From an uncultured Erysipelotrichaceae bacterium (GTDB lineage: Bacteria > Bacillota_I > Bacilli_A > Erysipelotrichales > Erysipelotrichaceae): a DNA stretch of 5,604 nt. The stretch is taken from assembly GCA_937902945.1 (NCBI GenBank), contig CALEMD010000084.1, positions 1 through 5,604 of the forward strand, in the 5' to 3' direction. The first letter of the stretch is position 1; every line of letters starts with the position of its first letter. Of this stretch, positions 1 to 5,576 are shown one piece after another. The notes under the pieces were generated by a model. The model was not told the origin of the DNA. It ran no database searches and worked only from the letters and a program-made list of their open reading frames with translations. Both the position numbers and the translations under genes were made by a program.

Positions 1-381
1 ACGGCATCCGTTATGAGGGATCGGTGTAACATCATTAATTACAGTGATTTCAAGACCTGCTGTCTGCAGGGAACGAACGGCTGCTTCACGTCCTGGACCT
101 GGGCCCTTGACGTCAACCTGTACACTCTTCATACCCTGAGTAACTGCTGCTTTTCCTGCAGCTTCTGCACAAAGCTGTGCAACGTATGGTGTAGACTTGC
201 GGGAACCCTTGTAGCCAAGTGCTCCGGCGGAACTCCAGGAAATAACATTTCCTGCTTCGTCTGCAATCGTAACGATTGTATTGTTGAATGTTGAATGAAT
301 GTGCGCAACACCCTTCGCAACATTGCGGCGGGCCTTCTTCTTACGAATTTTCTTAGCGCTGTTCTTCTTATCTTCTGCCAT
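1..381 (-). CDS. rpsK: 30S ribosomal protein S11 (uS11), 3'-truncated by the window edge
   Basis: Protein of the 30S platform that contacts 16S rRNA near the mRNA exit region and the E site. The reading frame is open from the ATG (complement of 379-381) to the window edge and gives 127 residues. It has a lysine/arginine-rich N-terminus (about residues 5-23), then the S11 core with HIHSTFNNTIVTI (27-39), SAGALGYKGSRKSTPYVAQ (51-69), VKGPGPGREAAVRSLQ (91-106) and the near-terminal DVTPIPHNGCR (117-127). Family members normally end about seven residues later with a basic PPK(K/R)RRV-like tail, so only a handful of codons is missing. The start is backed by a GGGAGG Shine-Dalgarno 9 nt upstream (391-396), and the gap after rpsM is 16 nt. 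In related genomes rpoA and rplQ follow; they would lie beyond the left edge. Identification is very secure. Confidence 0.97.
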   Translation of the reverse strand, partial: MAEDKKNSAKKIRKKKARRNVAKGVAHIHSTFNNTIVTIADEAGNVISWSSAGALGYKGSRKSTPYVAQLCAEAAGKAAVTQGMKSVQVDVKGPGPGREAAVRSLQTAGLEITVINDVTPIPHNGCR

Positions 382-397
382 GTCTGCTTACCTCCCG

Positions 398-763
398 TTA
401 CTTCTTCTTATTGGCAACAGTGCGACGCGGACCCTTACGAGTGCGAGCATTGGTGCGAGTACGCTGGCCGCGTACCGGAAGTCCTCTCTTATGACGATTT
501 CCGCGATAGCATCCGATTTCCATCAGACGTTTGATGTTGAGTGCGCTCTCACGACGAAGATCGCCTTCTGTTTTAATAGCGTCAACGTGCTGACGGATTG
601 CAGTTTCCTGCGCTTCAGTCAGATCGCGGACACGAATGTCTTCACTGATCTTGCAGTCAGCCAGAATCTTACTGGCTGTTGTTGGTCCAATTCCATAGAT
701 ATAGGTAAGAGATATTACAACTCGTTTGTCACGAGGAATATCTACACCAGCTATACGTGCCAT
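398..763 (-). CDS. rpsM: 30S ribosomal protein S13 (uS13)
   Basis: Protein of the 30S head that contacts the P-site tRNA and forms intersubunit bridges with the 50S subunit. It is complete at 121 residues, the usual family length. It opens with MARIAGVDIPRDKRVVISLT, followed by the helix-two-turn-helix segment with YIYGIGPTTASKIL (21-34). The family signature around residues 85-100 is present (CYRGNRHKRGLPVRGQ), and the basic tail RTRTNARTRKGPRR ends in ANKKK and reaches towards the tRNA. The start has an AGGAGG Shine-Dalgarno (complement of 774-779) 10 nt upstream. The gene lies 18 nt after rpmJ and 16 nt before rpsK, the standard Bacillota order. Nothing is unusual in the sequence. Confidence 0.98.
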   Translation of the reverse strand: MARIAGVDIPRDKRVVISLTYIYGIGPTTASKILADCKISEDIRVRDLTEAQETAIRQHVDAIKTEGDLRRESALNIKRLMEIGCYRGNRHKRGLPVRGQRTRTNARTRKGPRRTVANKKK

Positions 764-781
764 ATTATTCTTTCCTCCTAA

Positions 782-895
782 TTAACCTTGTCTCTGTTTG
801 TGCTTAGGGTTTTCGCAGATAACCATAACAACGCCTTTGCGCTTAATTACTCTGCACTTGTCACAAATTGGTTTTACTGACGGTCTTACTTTCAT
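782..895 (-). CDS. rpmJ: 50S ribosomal protein L36 (bL36), zinc-binding form
   Basis: This 37-residue protein is the smallest of the large subunit and binds 23S rRNA. Translated by hand, it begins MKVRPSVKPICDKCRVIKRK and ends NPKHKQRQG with a TAA stop. Cys11, Cys14, Cys27 and His32 form the CxxC...C...H zinc ribbon, so this is the zinc-containing (C+) version and not the cysteine-free paralogue. An in-frame ATG two codons upstream (complement of 899-901) would add Met-Ile. It is rejected because it lies only 2 nt from the AGGAGG Shine-Dalgarno, whereas the chosen ATG is 8 nt away and gives the family's universal MKVR(P/A)S start. The gene lies 33 nt after infA and 18 nt before rpsM, its usual place. 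Confidence 0.97.
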   Translation of the reverse strand: MKVRPSVKPICDKCRVIKRKGVVMVICENPKHKQRQG

Positions 896-903
896 GATCA
901 TTG

Positions 904-909
904 CCTCCT
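904..909 (-). promoter_or_regulatory. Ribosome binding site that decides the rpmJ start
   Basis: The minus strand reads AGGAGG, a full Shine-Dalgarno match. It lies 8 nt from the ATG at 893-895 and only 2 nt from the in-frame ATG at 899-901. The spacing therefore favours the downstream start. Confidence 0.85.
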
Positions 910-928
910 GATCTTTTATTCAGTGGTA

Positions 929-1147
929 TTACTTGTGTCTATACGTGATTCGCCCACGTGTTAAGTCATAAGGTGAAATTTCCACAGTAACCCGATCGCC
1001 TGGTAAAATGCGTATGTAATTCATCCGGATTTTACCAGCAACGTGAGCACGGATTTCATGGCCGTTCTGAAGCTTCACCTTGAAGTTGGCATTAGGAAGA
1101 GTCTCTTCGACGATTCCATCAATTTCAATGACATCCTGTTTCCCCAT
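929..1147 (-). CDS. infA: Translation initiation factor IF-1
   Basis: IF-1 binds the A site of the 30S subunit during initiation and works with IF-2 and IF-3. The gene is complete at 72 residues, the standard length. The whole protein is one S1-like OB fold. Visible signatures are DVIEIDGIVEETLPNANFKV (5-24), the loop NGHEIRAHVAGKIRMNYIRI (28-47), and LPGDRVTVEISPYDLTRGRI (48-67) before YRHK. The Shine-Dalgarno is weak (GAGAG, complement of 1153-1157, 5 nt before the ATG), in contrast to the strong AGGAGG of rpmJ and rpsM. A hairpin lies directly upstream in the 53-nt spacer after adk. In many Bacillota map sits between adk and infA; here it does not. Identity is certain; any effect of the hairpin on expression is inference. 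Confidence 0.98.
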   Translation of the reverse strand: MGKQDVIEIDGIVEETLPNANFKVKLQNGHEIRAHVAGKIRMNYIRILPGDRVTVEISPYDLTRGRITYRHK

Positions 1148-1161
1148 TCAATCTCTCTTTC

Positions 1162-1207
1162 TGCATGATGCTTCCCTGCCGATAAACGGCAGGGATAACG
1201 TTATGCA
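1162..1207 (-). promoter_or_regulatory. Strong hairpin between adk and infA
   Basis: The core is a perfect 8-bp inverted repeat. On the plus strand CCCTGCCG (1174-1181) and CGGCAGGG (1187-1194) flank a 5-nt loop, ATAAA. The outer flanks TGCAT (1162-1166) and ATGCA (1203-1207) also pair, with a mismatched but partly pairing segment between, so the whole element may fold as one long imperfect stem. It includes the adk stop codon and ends next to the infA ribosome binding site. Neither strand has a T-run after the stem, so it is not a canonical intrinsic terminator. A role in mRNA processing, 3'-end protection or control of infA translation is possible but is inference. Confidence 0.6.
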
Positions 1208-1851
1208 ATTTTTCCTAAAGCCTTTTTTACTTCTTCGAAGATTTCCTCTGTCCCGTGGGAAGCGTCCATCTTCAGTATCAGGCCTTTCTTTTCATAGTAA
1301 TCAAGTACAGGTCTGGTATTTGTTTCATGTTCCTGTAAACGTACTTTCAGCTGTTCAACTGTATCATCTTTGCGCTGCACCAGTTCGCTGCCGCATCTAT
1401 CGCATATTCCTTCCACTTTGCTTGGATGGTTATGTATATGATAGATAGCTCCGCATTGTCTGCAGACCCTGCGGCCGGTAATGCGATCTTTGAGAATATC
1501 GAATCCAACATCCAGTTCAAGCACAACCTGCACCGGTTTCCCGATCTTCTGACTGATTTTTTCAAATGCCTTAGCCTGAACCAGTGTGCGCGGATAGCCA
1601 TCAAGAAGATATCCCTTGTGGCAGTCCGGCTGCATCAGCCGTTCTTCAACCATTGCATCGATCACATCATCAGGAACAAGATGGCCGCTCTCCATATAGG
1701 ATTTCGCCTTCATGCCCAGTTCTGTGCCCTTCTTTACGTTTTCCCTCAGCATATCTCCAGTAGAGATATGCGGAATGTCGTATTCCTTCAGGATCAGTTC
1801 GGACATAGTGCCCTTACCGCTGCCTGCAGGTCCCATGATGAGGATATTCAT
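1201..1851 (-). CDS. adk: Adenylate kinase, zinc-lid type
   Basis: Cytoplasmic enzyme that interconverts ATP + AMP and 2 ADP. It is complete at 216 residues, typical of the long-lid bacterial class. The P-loop is GPAGSGKGT (7-15). The AMP-binding region follows with ISTGDMLR (29-36), and LLDGYPRT (82-89) is the adenylate kinase signature. The lid (about 126-163) carries Cys130, Cys133, Cys150 and Cys153 as two CxxC pairs, the structural zinc site common in Gram-positive bacteria, followed by DDTVEQLKVRL (162-172). The P-loop departs slightly from the usual GxPGAGKGTQ in having PAGS and a Met after the Thr, but the catalytic Lys13 is kept. It starts 19 nt after secY with a G-rich ribosome binding site (GGGGG, complement of 1857-1861). 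The adk stop TAA lies inside the palindrome ATAACGTTAT (1195-1204). Confidence 0.98.
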   Translation of the reverse strand: MNILIMGPAGSGKGTMSELILKEYDIPHISTGDMLRENVKKGTELGMKAKSYMESGHLVPDDVIDAMVEERLMQPDCHKGYLLDGYPRTLVQAKAFEKISQKIGKPVQVVLELDVGFDILKDRITGRRVCRQCGAIYHIHNHPSKVEGICDRCGSELVQRKDDTVEQLKVRLQEHETNTRPVLDYYEKKGLILKMDASHGTEEIFEEVKKALGKIA

Positions 1852-1870
1852 ATAGTCCCCCGATCTTGTA

Positions 1871-3154
1871 CTACTTCAGGAAACCGCGGTACTGCTTTTG
1901 AGTCAGCTGACCTTTGAGCTGTGCCATTGTTTCCATTGCGACACCAACAACGATGATGATTCCGGTTCCTCCAACTGAAGAGGAATTCGGCAGATTTGTA
2001 AACATCGGCAGCAGATACGGAATGACTGCGATGAATGTAAGTCCTAATGCACCAAGTACGGTGATGCGGTTGAGTACTTTATGCAGATAGGATCTTGTTT
2101 CAGCTCCTGGTCTGATACCAGGAATATACGCGCCGGACTTGCCAAGATTTTCAGCAATCTTATCCGGATTCACCTGCAGATCGGTATAGAAGAATGTAAA
2201 CAGAATTGTCAATACTGCATAGATGCTCAGTCCTAAAGGCTTATTCAGACTCAGGACATTGCTTACAGTATTATAAGCACTTGTGTTTACGAAACTCAGT
2301 ATGATCTGCGGAGCTGTCATGATTGACTGTGCAAAGATGACAGGGATAACAGAAGCTGAATTGATCTTGAACGGCAGATATGTAATATCTGAACCGCCGC
2401 GTGTATTGGAACTGTTCGTATACTGAATAGGAATCTTGCGAACAGCAAGCTGCATAATAACTACCAATACAATAATAACAAGATACATAAGAATATACAG
2501 CGCATATTCCAACAGACCGTTGAACATTGCTCCTGAAGAGGATGTATCAACTAGAACGTTGAAGACCTGCATGAAGGTAGACGGCATATTGGATACGATT
2601 CCGGCAAAGATGATGACGGAAACACCATTTCCGATACCTTTTGTGCTGATGCGATCACCCAGCCACAGCAGGAACATAGTTCCAGCTGTAAGCACGGTTG
2701 CTGTATAGAGATAGTTTGATAATGAGCTGCTGGTTAGAATTGCATACTGCTTATCAAATCCATATACCAGTGAGTAAGCCTGAACGAATGAGAGAACAAC
2801 ACCTAGATAGCGTGTGATTTTCTCCATCTTCAGCCGGCCTGTCTGTCCGGACTTTGTCATTTCTGTCAAAGCCGGTATGACATCCATGCTTAATAACTGA
2901 ATGATGATACTTGCAGTAATGTATGGAGTAACGCCCATTGCGAACACTGACATGTTCTGCAATGCGCCTCCGCCCAGCAGATTCATCATGCTGAGAATTG
3001 AATTGTCGCTAATGCTTGATGCGATCTTGGTTGCATCTACTCCCGGAACTGGGATAGCAGATCCGATGCGATAGATCAGCAGCATGGCCAGAGTAAAGAA
3101 TATCTTATTGCGAATCTCTTTATTCTTAAACAGGCTGACGAACGTATGCATCAT
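1871..3154 (-). CDS. secY: Preprotein translocase channel subunit SecY
   Basis: Integral membrane protein that forms the protein-conducting pore of the Sec translocon with SecE and SecG; SecA or the ribosome docks on its cytosolic face. It is complete at 427 residues, the normal bacterial size. About ten membrane segments can be read, near 17-34, 66-88, 114-134, 147-166, 176-198, 212-236, 267-290, 308-326, 364-384 and 396-412. Family signatures include FAMGVTPYITASIIIQLL (71-88), LGDRISTKGIGNGVSVIIFA (165-184), IPIQY (241-245), YLPFKINSASVIPVIFA (259-275), IPGIRPGAET (344-353) and the C-terminal YRGFLK. The start has two adjacent ATG codons; the first is one base after the rplO stop. As the only SecY here and sited in the ribosomal cluster, it is the housekeeping copy, not an accessory SecY2. 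Stop is TAG. Confidence 0.98.
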   Translation of the reverse strand: MMHTFVSLFKNKEIRNKIFFTLAMLLIYRIGSAIPVPGVDATKIASSISDNSILSMMNLLGGGALQNMSVFAMGVTPYITASIIIQLLSMDVIPALTEMTKSGQTGRLKMEKITRYLGVVLSFVQAYSLVYGFDKQYAILTSSSLSNYLYTATVLTAGTMFLLWLGDRISTKGIGNGVSVIIFAGIVSNMPSTFMQVFNVLVDTSSSGAMFNGLLEYALYILMYLVIIVLVVIMQLAVRKIPIQYTNSSNTRGGSDITYLPFKINSASVIPVIFAQSIMTAPQIILSFVNTSAYNTVSNVLSLNKPLGLSIYAVLTILFTFFYTDLQVNPDKIAENLGKSGAYIPGIRPGAETRSYLHKVLNRITVLGALGLTFIAVIPYLLPMFTNLPNSSSVGGTGIIIVVGVAMETMAQLKGQLTQKQYRGFLK

Positions 3155-3155
3155 A

Positions 3156-3596
3156 TCACAGCACCTCGACTTTTCCGCCCGCTTTTTCGATGGCTTCTGC
3201 AGCCGCTTTTGAGAACTTAGCTGCTTTTACAGTCAGCTTCTTCTCAACTGTGCCGTTGCCAAGAATCTTGACACCGTCAAGTTCCTTCTTCAATACACCG
3301 GCATTCTTCAGCGCTTCATAGTCAACTGTATCACCATCATTGAATCTGTTCAGATCATCAAGATTGACGACCGCAAACTCTTTGCGTGTAAAGTTGGTAA
3401 ATCCGCGCTTTGGTATTCTCTTGAATAGAGGTGTCTGGCCGCCTTCGAATCCGATTGCGACGCCTCCTCCGCTTCTGGCATTCTGTCCTTTATTTCCCTT
3501 GCCAGCTGTTTTGCCGGTTCCGGATCCAAGGCCTCTGCCGATTCTCTTCGATGTGAAGCGGGCCCCATCATTTGCTTTCATTTCATGTAATTTCAT
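3156..3596 (-). CDS. rplO: 50S ribosomal protein L15 (uL15)
   Basis: Large-subunit assembly protein that threads a long extended N-terminal arm into 23S rRNA. It is complete at 146 residues, as expected. The N-terminus MKLHEMK leads to the glycine- and basic-rich arm with IGRGLGSGTGKTAGKGNKGQ (19-38), RSGGGVAIGFEGGQTPLFKR (41-60) and IPKRGF (61-66). The globular C-terminal half (about 70-146) ends in AAAEAIEKAGGKVEVL, with the usual L15 signature. The Shine-Dalgarno GGAGG (complement of 3605-3609) is 8 nt from the ATG and overlaps the rpsE stop as TAAGGAGG. Only 13 nt separate it from rpsE, so rpmD, which normally lies here, is absent. Its TGA stop is one base from the secY ATG. Confidence 0.98.
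   Translation of the reverse strand: MKLHEMKANDGARFTSKRIGRGLGSGTGKTAGKGNKGQNARSGGGVAIGFEGGQTPLFKRIPKRGFTNFTRKEFAVVNLDDLNRFNDGDTVDYEALKNAGVLKKELDGVKILGNGTVEKKLTVKAAKFSKAAAEAIEKAGGKVEVL
3162..3167 (-). promoter_or_regulatory. secY ribosome binding site inside the end of rplO
   Basis: The minus strand reads GAGGTG, formed by the Glu-Val codons just before the last residue of L15. It lies 7 nt from the first secY ATG (3152-3154) and 10 nt from the second (3149-3151), so both starts are possible and differ by one methionine. The secY ribosome binding site is thus translated by ribosomes finishing rplO. Confidence 0.7.
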
Positions 3597-3609
3597 TGTG
3601 GCTGCCTCC

Positions 3610-4125
3610 TTATCGAATTTCCGATACTTTCTTACTGCGCATCTTTGCTACTGAATCAACAGTCTTCATGCTCTGCAATGCAGTCAATGTTGCATAGACA
3701 ACGTTAACTGGAGTTCTTGAACCGATGACTTTTGACAGGATATCACTGACACCTGCAAGTTCTAGAATAGCACGGACAGCACCTCCGGCAATAACGCCGG
3801 TTCCAGGTGCAGCTGGCTTCAGAATTACTGTTGCAGCACCGTGTACACCCTTAACATCATGAGGGATTGTACGATTGTCGTCAACTAGAGAGACTCTGAT
3901 GACATTCTTTGTTGCAGCTTCTGTTGCCTTCTTGATTGCATCAGGTACTTCAGCTGCCTTTCCCATTCCGAAACCGACTCTTCCTTTTTTATCGCCAACA
4001 ACGACCAGTGCAGCAAAACGCATTCTGCGGCCGCCTTTAACTGTTTTGGAAACTCGGTTGATGGAGACTACTACATCGTCGAATTCTTTCGGTTCGCGAC
4101 TTTTTCTATATGGTTTACGTTCCAT
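3610..4125 (-). CDS. rpsE: 30S ribosomal protein S5 (uS5)
   Basis: Protein of the 30S body at the mRNA entry channel, involved in decoding accuracy. It is complete at 171 residues, within the normal range. The N-terminal double-stranded-RNA-binding-like domain spans about 15-78 with FDDVVVSINRVSKTVKGGRR (15-34), VVVGDKKGRVGFGMGKAAEV (41-60) and PDAIKKA (61-67). The C-terminal domain (about 95-165) shows GVHGAATVILKPAAPGTGVI (93-112), GGAVRAILELAGVSDIL (114-130) and GSRTPVNVVYATLTAL (135-150). The loop VSKTVKGGR, where spectinomycin-resistance changes are known in other bacteria, looks ordinary. AAGGAG (complement of 4132-4137) lies 6 nt before the ATG; the spacer from rplR is 16 nt. Confidence 0.98.
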   Translation of the reverse strand: MERKPYRKSREPKEFDDVVVSINRVSKTVKGGRRMRFAALVVVGDKKGRVGFGMGKAAEVPDAIKKATEAATKNVIRVSLVDDNRTIPHDVKGVHGAATVILKPAAPGTGVIAGGAVRAILELAGVSDILSKVIGSRTPVNVVYATLTALQSMKTVDSVAKMRSKKVSEIR

Positions 4126-4141
4126 TGTATTCTCCTTCCCC

Positions 4142-4498
4142 TTACAGTTTCAGTCCAGCTTCTCTTGCGCCATCCGCAACAGCCTGAACTCTTCCATGAT
4201 ATACATATCCGCCGCGGTCGAAGCATACTTTTTCGATCTTGGCATCTTTGCACTTTTTGGCGATCTCGGCGCCGACTTTCTTAGCTGCATCGACATTTCC
4301 ACCGTGTTCCAGTTTCATGTCCTTTGAGTTGCAGCTGCAGATAGTAGTGCCTGTTGTATCATCAATAACCTGGCAGTAGATGTTCTGATTGGAACGGAAC
4401 ACACTCAGCCTTGGGCAGTCGGGAGTACCGCTGACCACTCTGCGTACACGTGCATGACGGCGCAGACGTTCTTCGTTTTTCTTTGTTTTCTTCAGCAT
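4142..4498 (-). CDS. rplR: 50S ribosomal protein L18 (uL18)
   Basis: 5S rRNA-binding protein of the central protuberance, acting with L5. It is complete at 118 residues, the usual size. The basic N-terminus (KKTKKNEERLRRHARVRR, 3-20) is followed by PRLSVFRSNQNIYCQVIDD (29-47) and the highly conserved end FDRGGYVYHGRVQAVADGAR (93-112) before EAGLKL. It contains six cysteines (28, 42, 54, 56, 83, 92), more than expected for this family, with no obvious zinc-finger spacing. The Shine-Dalgarno AAGGAG (complement of 4507-4512) lies 8 nt from the ATG, in a 17-nt spacer after rplF that begins with the rplF stop directly followed by GGGAAGGAG. Confidence 0.98.
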   Translation of the reverse strand: MLKKTKKNEERLRRHARVRRVVSGTPDCPRLSVFRSNQNIYCQVIDDTTGTTICSCNSKDMKLEHGGNVDAAKKVGAEIAKKCKDAKIEKVCFDRGGYVYHGRVQAVADGAREAGLKL

Positions 4499-4515
4499 TG
4501 TTCTCTCTCCTTCCC

Positions 4516-5064
4516 TTATTTCTTAGCAGCAGCTGTCTTGCCTTCCTTACGGCGGACATGCTCATCCTTGTAGCGGATGCCTTTGCCCTTATAAGGTTCT
4601 GGCTTCTTAACTGCTCTGATATTTGCAGCGAATTCTCCAACTCTCTGCTTATCTATGCCTGATACTGCAATATGGGTTGCATCTTTGCATTCTACTTTAA
4701 TATCATCCCAGATGTCAAAATCTACAGGATGTGAGAAACCAAGGAGCATCTCCAGTTTTTTGCCGTTGACTGCAGCACGGTATCCAATACCGACAATCTC
4801 CAGTTCTTTCTTGTAACCAGTGTGAGTACCCTCAATCATCGTAGCCAGCAGAGCACGGGTTGTACCATGCAGCTGCTTTGTGTGCTTCTCTTCATTCGGG
4901 CGGGTAACCTTGACGGTTCCGTCCTTGACTTCGATTCCCATCAGCGGAGAAAATTTCTTCGTGAGGGTTCCCTGAGGACCTTTTACCGTCACCTCATTCC
5001 CGTCAGCGACAGTAATTTCTACGCCGGCCGGAACGGTAATCGCTTTGTTTCCGATACGTGACAT
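4516..5064 (-). CDS. rplF: 50S ribosomal protein L6 (uL6)
   Basis: Large-subunit protein near the sarcin-ricin loop, at the factor-binding site for EF-G and EF-Tu. It is complete at 182 residues, typical. Two tandem L6 domains are seen: the first from MSRIGNKAITVPAGVEITV with NEVTVKGPQGTL (23-34), the second from about residue 83 with GYKKELEIVGIGYRA (83-97) and LGFSHPV (108-114). The family signature KKPEPYKGKGIRY is at 153-165, followed by a basic tail ending KTAAAKK. The ribosome binding site is weaker than its neighbours: the best match is AAGG (complement of 5073-5076), 8 nt before the ATG, within a 15-nt spacer after rpsH. Confidence 0.98.
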   Translation of the reverse strand: MSRIGNKAITVPAGVEITVADGNEVTVKGPQGTLTKKFSPLMGIEVKDGTVKVTRPNEEKHTKQLHGTTRALLATMIEGTHTGYKKELEIVGIGYRAAVNGKKLEMLLGFSHPVDFDIWDDIKVECKDATHIAVSGIDKQRVGEFAANIRAVKKPEPYKGKGIRYKDEHVRRKEGKTAAAKK

Positions 5065-5079
5065 TGTTCTTCCCTTTCT

Positions 5080-5484
5080 TTACCAGATATAAGCGACAAC
5101 TTCGCCGCCTGTGTGCTTCTTGCGTGCATCCCTGTCAGTCATCATTCCCTGGCTTGTGGAGATGATGGCGATTCCCAGTCCGTTGAGGACTTCAGGAACT
5201 GCATTCTCTTTTGCATAGACACGAAGTCCTGGCTTTGAGATTCTCTTGATGCCAGTGATGACTTTCTCATCATTCGGTCCGTATTTCAGCGTGACGGTCA
5301 GTTTCTTATCAGTAACACCCTCTCCGCTAGTTGTAAAGCTGTCGATGTATCCTTCTGCTTTCAGGATCTTGGCAATTTCTGTCTTAACCTTGGAAACCGG
5401 AGCGATATCGACCGTCTCCATGTGAGCCTGAACCCCATTGCGGATTCTTGTCAGCATGTCGGCGATAGGATCTGTCATATTCAT
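5080..5484 (-). CDS. rpsH: 30S ribosomal protein S8 (uS8)
   Basis: Primary 16S rRNA-binding protein of the 30S central domain. In Escherichia coli S8 also represses the spc operon by binding its mRNA; whether that holds here cannot be seen. The protein is 134 residues. It starts MNMTDPIADMLTRIRNG, with KPGLRVY (84-90) and the C-terminal signature LNGLGIAIISTSQGMMTDRD (100-119), ending GGEVVAYIW. The frame stays open 22 codons further upstream, but that stretch overlaps rpsN and is not S8-like. The ATG at 5482-5484 is chosen because GGAGG lies 8 nt before it. A second ATG at 5476-5478 matches the common MTDPIADML start but is 14 nt from the Shine-Dalgarno, so it is less likely. Confidence 0.97.
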   Translation of the reverse strand: MNMTDPIADMLTRIRNGVQAHMETVDIAPVSKVKTEIAKILKAEGYIDSFTTSGEGVTDKKLTVTLKYGPNDEKVITGIKRISKPGLRVYAKENAVPEVLNGLGIAIISTSQGMMTDRDARKKHTGGEVVAYIW

Positions 5485-5492
5485 CTGTCGTT

Positions 5493-5497
5493 CCTCC
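5493..5497 (-). promoter_or_regulatory. Ribosome binding site that decides the rpsH start
   Basis: The minus strand reads TAAGGAGG: the rpsN stop codon runs straight into the GGAGG Shine-Dalgarno. The spacing is 8 nt to the ATG at 5482-5484, which supports the MNMTDP start over the further-upstream open frame and over the second ATG. Confidence 0.85.
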
Positions 5498-5576
5498 TTA
5501 CCAGCTGCTCTTCTTGACTCCCGGAATCTGACCTTTGTAAGCCAGCTCACGGAAGCAGATACGGCAGACCTTGAGC
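5498..5576 (-). CDS. rpsN: 30S ribosomal protein S14 (uS14), zinc type, C-terminal fragment
   Basis: Small-subunit head protein that binds 16S rRNA. Only the last 25 residues and the TAA stop remain: LKVCRICFRELAY, then KGQIPGVKKSSW. The CRIC pair is the second half of the CxxC...CxxC zinc site of the short, roughly 61-residue S14 form found in many Gram-positive bacteria; the first pair is lost. The gene is not biologically truncated. The frame is cut by sequencing adapter starting at 5577. The base at 5576 is still compatible with the expected Lys or Arg codon, while reading on into the adapter gives VCSSDL, which is not S14. The stop overlaps the rpsH ribosome binding site. rplE would be expected further upstream, beyond the edge. 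Confidence 0.93.

Noticed and set aside
299..781. Plus-strand open frame of 160 codons opposite rpsM and rpsK
   Set aside because: It lies antisense to a clear S13 gene, crosses the rpsK/rpsM junction, and its product resembles no protein I recognise.
896..901. rpmJ start two codons further upstream (Met-Ile-Met-Lys-Val)
   Set aside because: That ATG is only 2 nt from the Shine-Dalgarno, and the L36 family starts at the later Met.
1174..1194. Intrinsic terminator between adk and infA
   Set aside because: The stem is strong, but neither strand has a T-run after it. It is kept as a hairpin of unknown role.
1426..1917. Plus-strand open frame of 163 codons opposite adk
   Set aside because: It is a shadow of the adk reading frame on the other strand, without recognisable domains or a convincing ribosome binding site.
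3875..4327. Plus-strand open frame of 150 codons opposite rpsE and rplR
   Set aside because: It is antisense to two certain ribosomal-protein genes and crosses their junction; no domain is visible.
5485..5550. A longer rpsH beginning 22 codons upstream
   Set aside because: The extra residues are an out-of-frame reading of the rpsN end and are not S8-like, and the GGAGG would then lie inside the gene.
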